From Chrysophaeum taylorii (lineage: Eukaryota > Sar > Pelagophyceae > Pelagomonadales > Pelagomonadaceae), in assembly GCA_029834535.1 (NCBI GenBank), contig JAQMWT010000563.1, forward strand, positions 1 to 64,000: a DNA stretch of 64,000 nucleotides, written 5' to 3'. A program made the position numbers and the translations under genes. The notes beneath the pieces were generated by a model. The model was not told the DNA's origin and ran no database searches. It saw only the letters and a program-made list of their open reading frames with translations. Positions 18,444 through 28,660 of this stretch are shown here, piece by piece. Each line of letters starts with the position of its first letter. Positions within the stretch are counted from its first letter, which is position 1.

Positions 18444-21400
18444 ATGGTGAGGGCCTTGGTAGTGTCGCACAACATGGACGGCCTCGCCTGGGAGGACCTC
18501 TGGTTCGAGGGGGAAGACCACGACGTGATCGTGGTGGCCCTGCAGGCCTCGAGCTTCTTGTCGTCGTCGTCGCAGGAGGGTCTCGCGGACCCCGAACGCG
18601 GCGACCTCGAGCTGCGGCTTTCGCGCCACCTCGAATCATCATCATTCAGGGCGGCCGGGTACCGTCGCTTCAACGCGCTCCGCGTGTTCCTGTTCGCGCG
18701 CCAAAACGTTTCCGTCGAGATCGAGGCATCGCGCTCGGCGCGACTTTGCGATTTTTACGGTTTCCTTTTCGTCCTTTTTAGAGTTTTTGATTCGAGCGTC
18801 GCCGTCGTCTGTGCCCACCTGCCGCCGGGCGAGGGCCACGCCGCGGAACGCAGCGCGATGCTTTGCGATGCCCTGCGGCACCTCGACGCCGACGACGACC
18901 GCTTGATTCTGGTCGGGGACCTCGGCTTCGCGCTCAGCTCCGTCCGGCCCTTTGGCGTCGCGAGAACAAAGTCGCGCGACGCTGCTCGAGAGGCGGTGCT
19001 CGAGGCTGCCCGGCGGTCGGACTGGAAGACACTCGCCGCGCTCGACGAGCTCGACGCCGAACGGCGGCTGGGCGCGTGTCTGTACGGCTTCGAGTGCGCG
19101 CCCTGCGATCAGGGCCCGCCGAGCTCGAGAGGAGGTGGTCGCGGGGTGCCGTCGTACTCTTGCCGCGTCTTCTGGCGCGGCCTCTTCCGCCACCCCGGAA
19201 AGAGGAGTCTAGAACCGTGGGTCTTGCCGCCGGTCTCGGAGGCCCCTTACCTCCCGCTCCGGGTCTCTCTCGTTCTTCCGGACCGTCGTTGTTTTCGTCC
19301 CGAAAAAAAACGCGTCGTCGCTCTCGTCCTCTCCGACCTTTTCGCGCGGAGATTCGACGGAAACTTTGTGGGCCAGAGGGTCGAGGTTACCCCCCTTGTT
19401 GCTTCCGCCGAAGAAGACGAAGAAGAAGAAAAAAAAAAAGGAAAACCGACGACGACGAACCTCGACTTTGGGTTCCACCCGTCGAGCGTCGAGGCCGCGC
19501 TCCGGACGGCCAAGCACCGGACGTCGGTCCAGACCGTAGGCAAATGGGACGGCGAGGCTATCGTGACCAAGGGTAGTGGTGGTGCTGCTGCTGCTGCGAG
19601 AGTCGGCGACGCGGTCGCGAAATTTCCGGCGGTCGTCGCCGAGGACGGCCCGTTCTGCCTTCCCCTCGCGTCGTACGGCCGCGTCGTCGGGGAGCTCTCG
19701 GGCACGGTCCGGGTGGTCGTCGTCGTCGACGACGAACGGCGCGAGCTCTATCGCGCTCGCGAAAGAGAACTCTCCGAGCGCACGCTCGAGCGCTATCACG
19801 ACAGGGAACTCTCGAAGCGCGCGCTCGAGCGCTATCACGACAGGGAACTCTCCGAGCGCAAGCTCGAGCTTTCGCCGACGTTTTTGAGGTCGATTCCCTT
19901 TTTCAAAGACCTCTCCGAAGAGCAACTGGCCAAGGCTCACGCGGCGCTAGGAGTGCGCCACTTTGCCGACGGCGAAAGAATCATAACGGAGGGCGAAGAA
20001 GCGACCGAGTTCCACGTGGTCGTGAGCGGACGCGTTCGCGTCGAGGTCGGCGGCGCGATGGTTGCCGTGCTGTCCGCCGGCGACTACTTTGGCGAGCGCG
20101 GAATTCTCCTGAACGAGCCGCGCGCTTCGACGTGCACCGCGACTAGAGGACCCGTCGCTTGCTGGACTCTGGAGCGCGAGGCCTTTGATGACGTCTTCGG
20201 CGACATCGACGTCCGCGACACCTTGGATAGCTACGAGCACGACGCCGCCGAACCCTCGATCGCAAACCTCGAGAGCTTTGCGCTCAGATGCGCCGAAGCT
20301 CCGTGCTACGAGGTTGCGACCCCCGAGATGCCCTTCTCGGAGGCGTTGAAGGCGACGTTGGCCGCCGCGTGCACCGACGCCGAGCTCCTCTGGCACGCGG
20401 CGGAGGGTGCGACCGACGTTTGCGTCGTCGATAACCGCGTCGTCGCGGCCGTCAGGGGTGGAACCCGCGAGGAGGTGCGAGCTATCGCGGCTGTCTTTCG
20501 CGAGCGGCTGGACGAGGTCCGGGTCTTCCTTAGTTCTGGCGGTGGTGGTGTCCCCACCACCGAGCCGCCGCCGCCGCTCGTGGTCGCGGCGGCGGCGTCG
20601 TCTTCTCGCCGACGACCCGGCCTCCTCGAGGATCTGGTGAAAAAGGACGTCCTCTACGAGCTTTCGGACGACGACAAGCGCCTGCTGTGGGCGAGGCGAC
20701 GCGAGCTGCCTCCCACGGCCTTGCCCAAGCTCCTGTTGTCGGTCGCGTGGGACCGCGACGAGATGCGCGCCGAGGCGTACGAGCTGCTCGCGCGGTGGCC
20801 GCTCGTCGCGCCCCTCGAGGCCCTCCAGCTGCTGTCGCCGCGCTTCCCCGACGCGCGAGTCCGCGCCTACGCGGTGCGCTGCCTCGACGCGCTCCACGAC
20901 GCCGATCTCGCCGCCGCGGCGCTCCAGCTCGCCCAGGCCGTCAAATTCGAGGCCTCGCACGACACGGCGCTGACGCGGTGGCTCCTGAAGCGCGCGCTCC
21001 GCACCCCGAGCGTCTGCGGTCACGCGCTCTACTGGGCGCTCGCGACCGAGAACGACGACCCAACCCACCGCTGCCGCGTGCTGCGGGACGTCTATATTCG
21101 AACCTGCGGCGACTACCGGACGTCCCTCGGACACCAGAGGACCCTCGTCACGAAACTGGCAAAAATTTGCGATCGCGTCAAGACGATGCGCGGCAGCGAC
21201 GACGACCGCACGGCCGTGCTCCGCTCGGAGCTCGGCCGCCTCGTGCTGCCCCGCACCTTCCAGCTCCCCTTGTCGCCCTTCATGGTTTGCCGCGGCCTCC
21301 ACGTCCCCGAGTGCAAGGTGATGGGCTCGGCGAAAAAACCCCTCTGGCTCACCTTTCACAACGCGTCGCGCGACGACCCTCCCCACGTCGTCATCTTCAA

Positions 21401-22445
21401 GTCCGGCGACGACCTGCGCCAGGACCAGCTCACGCTCCAACTCTTGAGATCCATGGAAGCCCTCTGGAAGGACGCGGGCCTCGACCTCAAGATGTCGCCC
21501 TACGGCTGCGTCGCGACGGCCAAGAACCAAGGGTTTATCGAAGTCGTGCAGCGCTCGAAGACGCTCGCGACGATCACGAGGGGCGGCGACCGCCGAAGAC
21601 TCGGGACGCTCAAGTGGACGCGAAAATACAAGGCGGCGTCCCAGGCCTACTACGGAAACCATTCCTTGTTGACCTGGTTGACAAAAGAGTGCTGCGAGGA
21701 GGAGGAAAAGGTGGCTGCTTCGTCCTCCCCGAGGTCAGAAAACTTTCGCCACGCGGGCCTCCGCGCCTCGTTCGCTTCGTTCGTTAGACACAAAACAACA
21801 ACAGCGGCACCAAAAACTATCGTGGGTGAAGACCCCCACGTCCCGTGCTATCACGACAGCCTACCCCGGCCCTGGAAGTCAAAGCCCTCGGAAATGGACA
21901 ACCCGCTCCACCTCGGAAAGCCGCTCGTCGTCGCGCTCGACAACTTCGCTCGATCGCTCGCCGGCTACTGCGTCGCCACCTACGTCCTCGGGATCGGCGA
22001 CCGCCACAACGACAACATCATGCTCACGACGGACGGCCGCCTCTTCCACATCGATTTTGGCCATTTTTTGGGCAATTTCAAGGAAAAACTCGGTATCAAA
22101 AGAGAAACGGCGCCCTTCGTGCTCACGCCTCATTTCGAGTACGTCCTCGGCGGCCATCGAGCCGGGGCGAACTTTCGCCTCTTCGAGGAAATGGCCGCCA
22201 AGGCTTTTTTTGTGCTGAGACACAACCAAGACTTGATCATGACCTTGCTCGTCTTGATGGTCGATTGCGGCATACCCGAGTTGTCGACCATCGACGACGT
22301 TGCCTGGGTTCACCGTTCCTTGATGGTCGACCAACCCGACGACGCGACTGCCCTCTACGCCTTCATGGACCTCATCGAGGAGTCCTTGAACTGCAAGAGG
22401 ACGCGCACGATGCACGCAATCCACAGTTTTGTTCACACGGCTTGA
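18444..22445 (+). CDS. PI3-kinase with cNMP-binding and 5-phosphatase-like domains
   Basis: 1333 aa, one exon. Residues 1-about 310 look like an inositol-polyphosphate 5-phosphatase/EEP fold, but the usual catalytic motifs are altered: LQE is LQA, GDLN is GDLG (LVGDLGFAL), and no SDHxPV is seen (SEAPYLPL instead). It is probably inactive. Near 440-470 there are about 2.5 copies of a RELSERxLERYHD repeat. Residues about 475-586 are a cyclic-nucleotide-binding domain with an intact-looking phosphate cassette, FGERGILLNEPRAS (Glu and Arg present). Residues about 725-903 form the PI3K helical domain. Residues about 939-1333 form the lipid-kinase domain: VVIFKSGDDLRQDQL, catalytic loop GIGDRHNDNIML (about 1183-1194), and HIDFGHFLG with KRETAPFVLTP following, as in PI3Ks. 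There is no evident C2 or Ras-binding domain. It likely makes 3-phosphoinositides under cAMP/cGMP control (inference). Confidence 0.88.
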   Translation: MVRALVVSHNMDGLAWEDLWFEGEDHDVIVVALQASSFLSSSSQEGLADPERGDLELRLSRHLESSSFRAAGYRRFNALRVFLFARQNVSVEIEASRSARLCDFYGFLFVLFRVFDSSVAVVCAHLPPGEGHAAERSAMLCDALRHLDADDDRLILVGDLGFALSSVRPFGVARTKSRDAAREAVLEAARRSDWKTLAALDELDAERRLGACLYGFECAPCDQGPPSSRGGGRGVPSYSCRVFWRGLFRHPGKRSLEPWVLPPVSEAPYLPLRVSLVLPDRRCFRPEKKRVVALVLSDLFARRFDGNFVGQRVEVTPLVASAEEDEEEEKKKGKPTTTNLDFGFHPSSVEAALRTAKHRTSVQTVGKWDGEAIVTKGSGGAAAAARVGDAVAKFPAVVAEDGPFCLPLASYGRVVGELSGTVRVVVVVDDERRELYRARERELSERTLERYHDRELSKRALERYHDRELSERKLELSPTFLRSIPFFKDLSEEQLAKAHAALGVRHFADGERIITEGEEATEFHVVVSGRVRVEVGGAMVAVLSAGDYFGERGILLNEPRASTCTATRGPVACWTLEREAFDDVFGDIDVRDTLDSYEHDAAEPSIANLESFALRCAEAPCYEVATPEMPFSEALKATLAAACTDAELLWHAAEGATDVCVVDNRVVAAVRGGTREEVRAIAAVFRERLDEVRVFLSSGGGGVPTTEPPPPLVVAAAASSSRRRPGLLEDLVKKDVLYELSDDDKRLLWARRRELPPTALPKLLLSVAWDRDEMRAEAYELLARWPLVAPLEALQLLSPRFPDARVRAYAVRCLDALHDADLAAAALQLAQAVKFEASHDTALTRWLLKRALRTPSVCGHALYWALATENDDPTHRCRVLRDVYIRTCGDYRTSLGHQRTLVTKLAKICDRVKTMRGSDDDRTAVLRSELGRLVLPRTFQLPLSPFMVCRGLHVPECKVMGSAKKPLWLTFHNASRDDPPHVVIFKSGDDLRQDQLTLQLLRSMEALWKDAGLDLKMSPYGCVATAKNQGFIEVVQRSKTLATITRGGDRRRLGTLKWTRKYKAASQAYYGNHSLLTWLTKECCEEEEKVAASSSPRSENFRHAGLRASFASFVRHKTTTAAPKTIVGEDPHVPCYHDSLPRPWKSKPSEMDNPLHLGKPLVVALDNFARSLAGYCVATYVLGIGDRHNDNIMLTTDGRLFHIDFGHFLGNFKEKLGIKRETAPFVLTPHFEYVLGGHRAGANFRLFEEMAAKAFFVLRHNQDLIMTLLVLMVDCGIPELSTIDDVAWVHRSLMVDQPDDATALYAFMDLIEESLNCKRTRTMHAIHSFVHTA

Positions 22446-22522
22446 TTTATATTCGTTTTTTCGTCTGCTCCTCTCCGCGGGGTTGGCTTCCAAAATAATC
22501 ATCATATAATTTTGGGATCCGT

Positions 22523-22775
22523 CAAGTTTGGTCAAAAAGTTTGGTGAATTTCTCTCATGTTTGCTCGATTTTGATGTATGATTAAGGAAAAACTCACATG
22601 TGTGGTCACTTTCCATAGAAGTTAGGTCAGTTAAGTTTGGTCACTCCGAAGTTGCATTAAGTTTGATCAATCAACCCTTCAAGTTTGACTAATTTCCTTG
22701 TAAGTTTGGTCAACAAGTTTGGTCACTACTCCTCAAACTTCCACAGTATTGACCAAACTTCGGCCTTTTAAATCA
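22523..22775. repeat. Left subterminal motif cluster of the MULE
   Basis: Repeated AAGTTTGGTCA variants, roughly every 15-40 bp and mostly in direct orientation, with inverted GACCAAACTT copies at the inner end near 22750. Such subterminal iterations are commonly transposase-binding sites. The same motif recurs at 26180-26370 and 27222-27320. Confidence 0.65.
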
Positions 22776-22855
22776 AACTTAAGGAGGCTTTTTAAGGGGG
22801 CGCGTGAGCGCTTTTGGTGCGAAAATGCTTTTAAAACGAAAGCTAGGTGCTGCAG

Positions 22856-24385
22856 CTACGCAGAATCTACCGTGGCGTTACACGCGCGGCATGGACACCC
22901 CCCCATGACCGCCTTAGAAGGAGATCCTAAGGCAGCGCGGCGATACGCAAGGAGCTTCGCATATTGAGGGCTGCGACGCGCGGCCTCGCCAGCAGTTTCC
23001 CACGGCTTGACGCGGTTAAGCTGGGCCCATTCTCGCACCTTCCATCGTAGGAGCATCCCATACCGCGACTCACCATGGTGCTGTTGCCGTGGTCGTCCGC
23101 CATTCTTCGGCAAGAGGCAGACGCCAAAAGACAAAGGTAAATGGTCAGCGTGACACGGATCACCCCATTCTGGATCCCAAAATCCGAGAGGGAGAGCGTC
23201 TTTGCGAATCGATTCAGGGTCGAGAGCGCGCATCAGAGGTTCTAAGGAGGGTGCCTCTTGATAGTGTTGTGGAGGTTGTCGTCGGCGGTCTTGTCGAGGC
23301 AACCACACTGCTATGTCGAAGTGCCCCCCGGGCGTTAATGAACCATGGATTTGAAGTCGACGCGGGAGCTTGGAAATAAACAAGTCACCTGTGAGCCTTG
23401 TTGAACGAGCGGAGAACATGGCGCACTGGGTCCTTTTCTTGGAGCGAGGCTTTCCGGCCGGTGGAGCACGCGTAGGCCGTCCTGATTGATTGGATTCCTG
23501 CACGAAGCCAGTTGTTTCCGTGTCGAGTGCGTTGGGTGTACATGCCCGATAGGACCGTGGGGTCACACGAGCTCGCTGCTACAAACATTCTTGGACACTC
23601 CCATAAAAACACACATCATTGAACTCGGCTTCAAATATCGCACCGAATCGTTCTCGAAAGGTAAGAAGTACCCCATACTCAGCTCGGCAAGGATTCCCTT
23701 GTCTTCGTCGTTCGCATCATATCGCTCCGTATCGTCCCCGTTGTCGTACGTGACGGCGAACTTATTTCTGGCGTAGGTGACTGTTCCAGGAACGTAGTGT
23801 TTAGGCTGCGCAGCGGGATATGGCACATCCGAAGCCATCACCCGGACTGATTTGAAACTCCTTCCGCGCGCCGAAAGCATATTGAGGGTGGTGGTGAGCT
23901 CGGCGCGCGCACGGTCCCACGCTTCTTTGTCTGTTGGCCACCAGGGAGGAAACGAGCTTGTAGACGACTCTTTCTGCTGCTTGTTTGGGGGCTCGGTCGA
24001 CGCGGGAGGCTCGGTATACGCGGGAGGCTCGGTCGACGCGGGAGGCTCGGTATACGCGGGAGACGCGGGAGGCTCGGTAGACGCGGGAGGCTCGGTAGGC
24101 TCGGGAGGCTCGGTTGCTTTGCGGCCTCCTTTCCTCCGCTTTTTACTGGCGACCCGGGCTGCAGTTCCTTCTGGGTCCAACCCGGCGAACGTCTTGGCCA
24201 TTTCTTTTCGTGCTCGCTTCCGGTCCTTCTTTGACCCCGACCCCGTATTCTTCCGCAGCGAGGATTCTTGGCGTTGGTCGGTCTTTGGCCTGCCTGTCCG
24301 TCGGGGCCCGATCGCGGATGGCAGCCAAGGCTCAAACTCCTCACCAGCTTCTTTGCATTCGGCTTCAATTTCTCCTTGCGCCGAC
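22856..24385 (-). CDS. MULE transposase, C-terminal portion
   Basis: Two minus-strand frames cover this stretch. One (23563-24489) has a Lys/Arg-rich segment, a run of PPAST/EPPAYTE repeats encoded by a GGAGGCTCGGTCGACGCG-like tandem repeat at about 23990-24115, and a small beta-rich end (HYVPGTVTYARNKFAVTYDN) that resembles a Tudor/chromo-type barrel. The next (22856-23566) includes GRPTRAPPAGKPRSKKR, a basic GRP motif typical of MULE C-termini. Whether the frames join through introns is not established. Confidence 0.45.
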
Positions 24386-24785
24386 TCAATTTCCGTTGCG
24401 TTGAGAATCGGAAACACCCCCGACCCGATATTGATTTTCCCAACGCTGCGTCGTGGTCCAAAGTGGATAGAGATCCTCAGCATGCTCACCGCGAGCTATC
24501 TGAGCTCCAATCATGCAAACGCACGGCAAGCGAGAGAACGCGTAGTTGCCACAGCTACAGGAAAGTACGTCGAGTTGCTCCGAATCTTCAAAATTCACGT
24601 ATCCCTTCTGCCCGATAACAACGACGGACGTAAGTTGCTGATTGTTGTCACCTTTGACATACACCAAGAACGTCCCCTTATTGGCGCCAGCGCCGCCGCC
24701 GTAAGGCTGAACTCTTGTTATCCGGGTCTTGCTTTTTGCAACCTTGACTTGGGCATCATTATTGTAGTTGGGCCTACGGTTCACG
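24386..24785 (-). CDS. MULE transposase block with SWIM-type zinc finger
   Basis: Contains LSCSCGNYAFSRLPCVCMIG, a SWIM-like CxCx(n)Cx motif that normally ends in His. Here the fourth ligand is Cys (CVC), so it is CCCC rather than CCCH. SWIM fingers sit C-terminal to the DDE core in MULE transposases and help bind DNA. The preceding strand-rich stretch (VVVIGQKGYVNFEDSEQ) is usual for the region. An intron probably separates it from the upstream block. Confidence 0.6.
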
Positions 24786-24982
24786 CTTAGATATCACATA
24801 AAACAACCCGACAAGTGTGAACATAACAACGGGAGTGTGATCTGAAAAGACAAAGGCCCGTAGGCCCGTACGTATTTGAGATGGTTGAGACCCTTGAGAT
24901 TATTGGCCGAAAGCACGCCATTTTGATCGAAGACAAGACGAAACTAATGACGCAACAATTTGCATCCGAACACGAGGAACAC

Positions 24983-25883
24983 TCACGTGAGCCTCTCGCC
25001 GGTTTTTGCGCACCGGATGGCCGCTGCGCTCGTATCCGCGTAGGTCGTTGCCTGCTCAGCGAACAAGGTCTGGAGGGACTTGGGTCCGTTGCATAACCTC
25101 GCGTTGATGTGCTTCTTGTTGAAAGCCTCCGCCGGGTTGTTCGTACTCGTGCCAAAGAGTGCCCTGGGCCCGTCTAACACTGTGACGGTGTCTGCTTCCT
25201 GATCGTTCAGATGCTTTCGCGCATATTCGCGCCGACTGGCAACCTGTAGTGCCAGAAAACTCAATGCCACGAGGAGATTATGACTCACCCAACGCTGGGC
25301 CTTGGGAGAAAGTTCGGCATGAAAAGCGTCGCTGGCCGCCTTCGTAGGCGCCTCAACAAAGCGACGAAAGATAGCGGCATCCCCGGATTCCGCGATCTTT
25401 GCGATGTTCTCGCTGCCGTGGTTCACTGTGAATAGGACGTATTCACGAAGAGTAAACAGTTCATCAAAGACTTACTGCACGAGAAGGCGTCGGCCTCGGG
25501 CGTATGCTGCGCAGGAATCGGAATTAGACGAGGAATCAAATGGTGCTAGCGAGGTCACTCACGGTGACGTGCGCTATGAGGCTTCCCTTTTGGAAGTCCT
25601 GTACTATGACGAATCCCTGACAGTTTCTGTGCGGGATGTTCTCGACGGTCAGTTTAATGACCTTGCCGATCGATTCCGCAGACTCGGTCATGTTCCACCA
25701 CGAAGTGGATATCATCACGAGGTGGTTGTTGGCATCACGGCCGGTCACAGAAATCATCACCTGGTTGTCGAGGCAGTGAACGCCGTCAATAAACGCCTGC
25801 CGGCGCAGGAGGCCCGCATTCATCATGCGTATGGCGGGTTTCGACACGACGACATAACCTAAGAAGAACTTCCTATCAGCCAA
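24983..25883 (-). CDS. MULE transposase catalytic core
   Basis: Two blocks. In 25536-25883, FIDGVHCLDNQVMISVTGRD holds the first catalytic Asp. ANNHLVMISTSWWNMTESAE follows, and VQDFQKGSLIAHV carries the second Asp in the usual D-xx-KG context. In 24983-25426, GTSTNNPAEAFNKKHINARL is the conserved TNNxAExxN stretch close to the last acidic residue and the SWIM region. This is the RNase-H-like DDE domain that cuts and joins the transposon ends. The block ends at a strong GTGAGT splice donor. It shares orientation with the other blocks of the element. Confidence 0.75.
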
Positions 25884-26179
25884 GGCAGGTGACTGCAGCG
25901 TTTCAGGGATCTTGTAGTCGTTGAGGTCTAAGCTCTTGTACCGGCTCCTGTCGGAGCCATATGCCTGAACTCTTGTTCCGACTTGTGCTCAGACTTGAGC
26001 CTCTTCATGAATACCTTCAGGAGATCTCCTTGTTTCGCGCCATACAACTTAACCGCATGACCGTGGGCTCGCAACGCGCGCTGGCAAGCGTGCAACTCCG
26101 CCTAAGAGAATGACAAGTGTGACTTTGATGCACACACGTGAATGTAGATGTGGCGAAGTATACTAACACACTAAGCTAC

Positions 26180-26370
26180 GATTTTCAAGTGTGGTCACGA
26201 AACCAAAAGAGTTTGATCAGAAAGCTACAAGTTTAATCACAAAGTTTGATCACACGAACATAAGTTTGGTCACCAAGTCAAAAGTTTGGTCATAAAGTCA
26301 CACGTTTGGTCATACAGTCACAAGTTTTGTCACAAAGTTTGGTCAGAACATTACAAGTTTGATCACACAC
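26180..26370. repeat. Internal AAGTTTGGTCA motif cluster
   Basis: About ten spaced copies of AAGTTTGGTCA/AAGTTTGATCA in direct orientation, lying between the zinc-finger block and the catalytic block of the MULE. Terminal-type motifs inside the element suggest a nested or fused second copy, or an old inner end. Confidence 0.6.
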
Positions 26371-26556
26371 ATGCACCTCCTCGCAGGACAACAGCCACAA
26401 ACAAGACCTGCGCAAGACACCGCTGATACCGCGTTCCTCTCCTCGTTTCCCAAGAGCGCTAGGATGACTTGAGCTAGATGTTCTCGACGGATGAGAGTGT
26501 ATGCTCACGGTTCGTCATCTCATTGAGCCTTTCCTTGATGACGTTGTTGTGGACAT

Positions 26557-27151
26557 CTACCAGACGCCTTTCCGAGTAGTGCCTCCTGACTTGCTCTCCA
26601 TAGAGCCCTTCTTGATGATGGTCGTCACGGCCTCTAAGAAGTGCTCTGCGCGGTAGTTCGACTTGGGCTGGGTTTTCGTCGGTGTAAAAACTCCTGTGTG
26701 AGGTTCATCATGCGTGACGACGAAGTCTATAAGCCCATCACGACGAGCAGCGCGCTTAAAGAAGCCGCAGCCCTCTACTTTACACTTGAACGACAACGCC
26801 GTCGCGGTATTGATCATGTTATGCACGCTGTTGCTTCCCCCCCGTGTCGACCATCTTCTGCTGCAACTCGGCCTCTTCCCGAACGCACATACTAAATTCG
26901 GATTTCGTCGGGTAGCGTGAAAGCAGCGAAACGTGGTGCTTGAACATTCTGAGCTGCGACAGCGTACGCGGCGATCTGTCACAGTCGTTAACCTTCGTCA
27001 GGCCACGCTTGCCGTTCTTGGTGTCGTCGTCGCCCGACGTCAGCGTGATACCAGCACGGTCCCGCTCGACCTGAGCGAAGCCCTCGTCGATATCGACCTC
27101 CTCGTCATCCGTGTCGAAGTCGAAGGACGCTCCGGAGTCACGACGCGACAT
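26557..27151 (-). CDS. MULE N-terminal region with zinc finger
   Basis: Two overlapping frames. The first (26819-27151) begins with Met at 27151 and is acidic (DFDTDDEEVDIDEG), ending in SLLSRYPTKSEFSMCVREEA. The second holds ALSFKCKVEGCGFFKRAARR with HDEPHTG following, a Cx4C...HxxxH arrangement typical of the FLYWCH/MuDR DNA-binding finger upstream of the DDE core. A frame change or small intron near 26.82 kb connects the two. Confidence 0.55.
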
Positions 27152-27221
27152 GCAGAACCTCCAAATGCTTGATCACAGCGGGCCTTGTTTTGTCAGCGAG
27201 CCCTATCCTTGCTTTCCTCAA

Positions 27222-27325
27222 GCATAAGTTTAGTCAGCCAAGATACGGATTGACTAAACTTAAGTGACCAAACTTGTTGGGGATTTACGGTGACCAAACA
27301 TACATGGTGGTTGGAAACTTGACTT
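27222..27325. repeat. Right subterminal motif cluster of the MULE
   Basis: Inverted forms of the same motif (GACTAAACTT, GACCAAACTT, GACCAAACAT), mirroring the left cluster as expected for terminal inverted repeats. Confidence 0.6.
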
Positions 27326-27349
27326 TTCCCTATAATTTATCCTTGTTCC

Positions 27350-28660
27350 GCCTATGATCGATCGTCAAGATCGATCGTCAAGACGTTGGCGTTTAATTTT
27401 GGTGGTGCTGGGGGTGGTCGCCGCCGTGGTGGGAGAGAGAGGGCGGGCCCGAGGCATCTCGTGCTTCGGACACGTGCCGCCTACTATACGATCGCATCGC
27501 ACACCATCAATTTGGCTGTCGATCAAACGAACAATCCGTCGCTTTATAATGTGCATTAAGCCTGCTCTGGACTCAAAAGAAGTACTCGACCGGTGGTGGC
27601 ACACCCGCCGGCGACGTGATGATCCGGTCGACCACCTCCTCCTTGCCGACCGGCGTGCATGATGAACGCGGACCGATCGACGCTGCACGTCTGCTCGATC
27701 ATGCTGACCTTGGAGAAGGACTTAACGCGGTTGGTTGGGGTGCTCCAACACCTGCCGTGGATTCATCCGAGGGGGGGACGCACGGCAGACACCCATCTTC
27801 TTGTAGACGTGCCTTGCCTTGTGGAACTTTTTTTTTTTTTGCGGATGCCGCGGCACCGTTTGACGACATTGCGGCTGGCGTGGTTGTCCGAGAGAACGAC
27901 GACGTGTCGGGGGACCGACCTCGCGCTGTGTGATCTCCTCGTCCAGCGGCTTCATCCGGTCGATGAAGAACTCGGCGGTCTTGTTGACGCCGCACGCCGT
28001 GTTCGACATAATAAATAGCGTGCGAACTGAACTTTGAATTCCTCGCAGTTTTTGTCGATTACGGCGAGCTCTTCGGAGGCAGACGTCTTATTAGCGAGCG
28101 GCGATGGAGATGCGTTCGATGCATAGGCGAACCGATGATCCATGACTATCACGAGAGGGGCTTGCTGATGACAAGCGCGCTGCTGGACCTACTCCTCGAC
28201 GAATAGGTAGCCCGACTTGCGCGTTTCAAGGTGTTCGTCCGCGCCGGTGGTATCGATAGACCATCAGCTCGCGTGCACCTTGTCGAAAGGTCATTTATTT
28301 TTCGAGGTGCTGTTATCGCGGCCCGTATGTCCGGGTCAGCTGCGCGGCCCTCTAGTCGCCGGAGACCGTCAGGCAATCGTAATCCAGTGGTCACCAGCGG
28401 GCCGCCGGACACGAAGAGGTGGCCCACCCACGCCACAAGCGATGTTGCCTCTACGAAGTCTCAAAGTCTTGGAACTGCGTGCGCTGATCCTGTTGGTTTC
28501 TGGGGGCTCGGGCCATACCTCAAAGAACCGTTGAGGCACTTCGCATGGAGAATGTGCTGTGCTTGTCGGATTGAGCCCACCAATTACCGCTTTAAAGCCA
28601 GCCCTGGCTCTTGTGGTCGAGCTGCGGCGCGAGCCCACAGTCCGAGCACTTGCTTGGCCC
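27350..28660 (-). pseudogene. Decayed transposase-like remnant
   Basis: Short minus-strand pieces in changing frames. One reads NKTAEFFIDRMKPLDEEITQ and continues in another frame as RHVVVLSDNHASR, which resembles the D-N-H strand of DDE transposases. The region lies directly between the MULE and the family-A repeat. Too degenerate to classify. Confidence 0.25.

Larger units (their letters stand above)
22500..27340 (-). mobile_element. Mutator-like (MULE) DNA transposon
   Basis: About 4.8 kb, coding on the minus strand. The outer ends are similar inverted sequences: GTCAAGTTTGGTCA near 22529 on the left, and AGTCAAGTTT read inward from 27325 on the right. AAGTTTGGTCA-type motifs crowd the terminal regions. 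In between, minus-strand blocks appear in MULE order: acidic N-terminus, FLYWCH/MuDR-like zinc finger, DDE core, NNPAEAFN region, SWIM finger, tail. Gaps between blocks carry plausible introns (for example a GTGAGT donor at the end of the 24983-25426 block), so it may be intron-bearing rather than broken. No 9-bp target duplication could be confirmed. Confidence 0.75.

Noticed and set aside
19947-21662. 571-aa minus-strand ORF
   Set aside because: Antisense shadow of the PI3-kinase gene; no domain.
22523-22775. Regularly repeated AAGTTTGGTCAC as a possible CRISPR array
   Set aside because: Spacing is irregular, the motif is degenerate, it occurs at both ends of a MULE, and the genome is eukaryotic.
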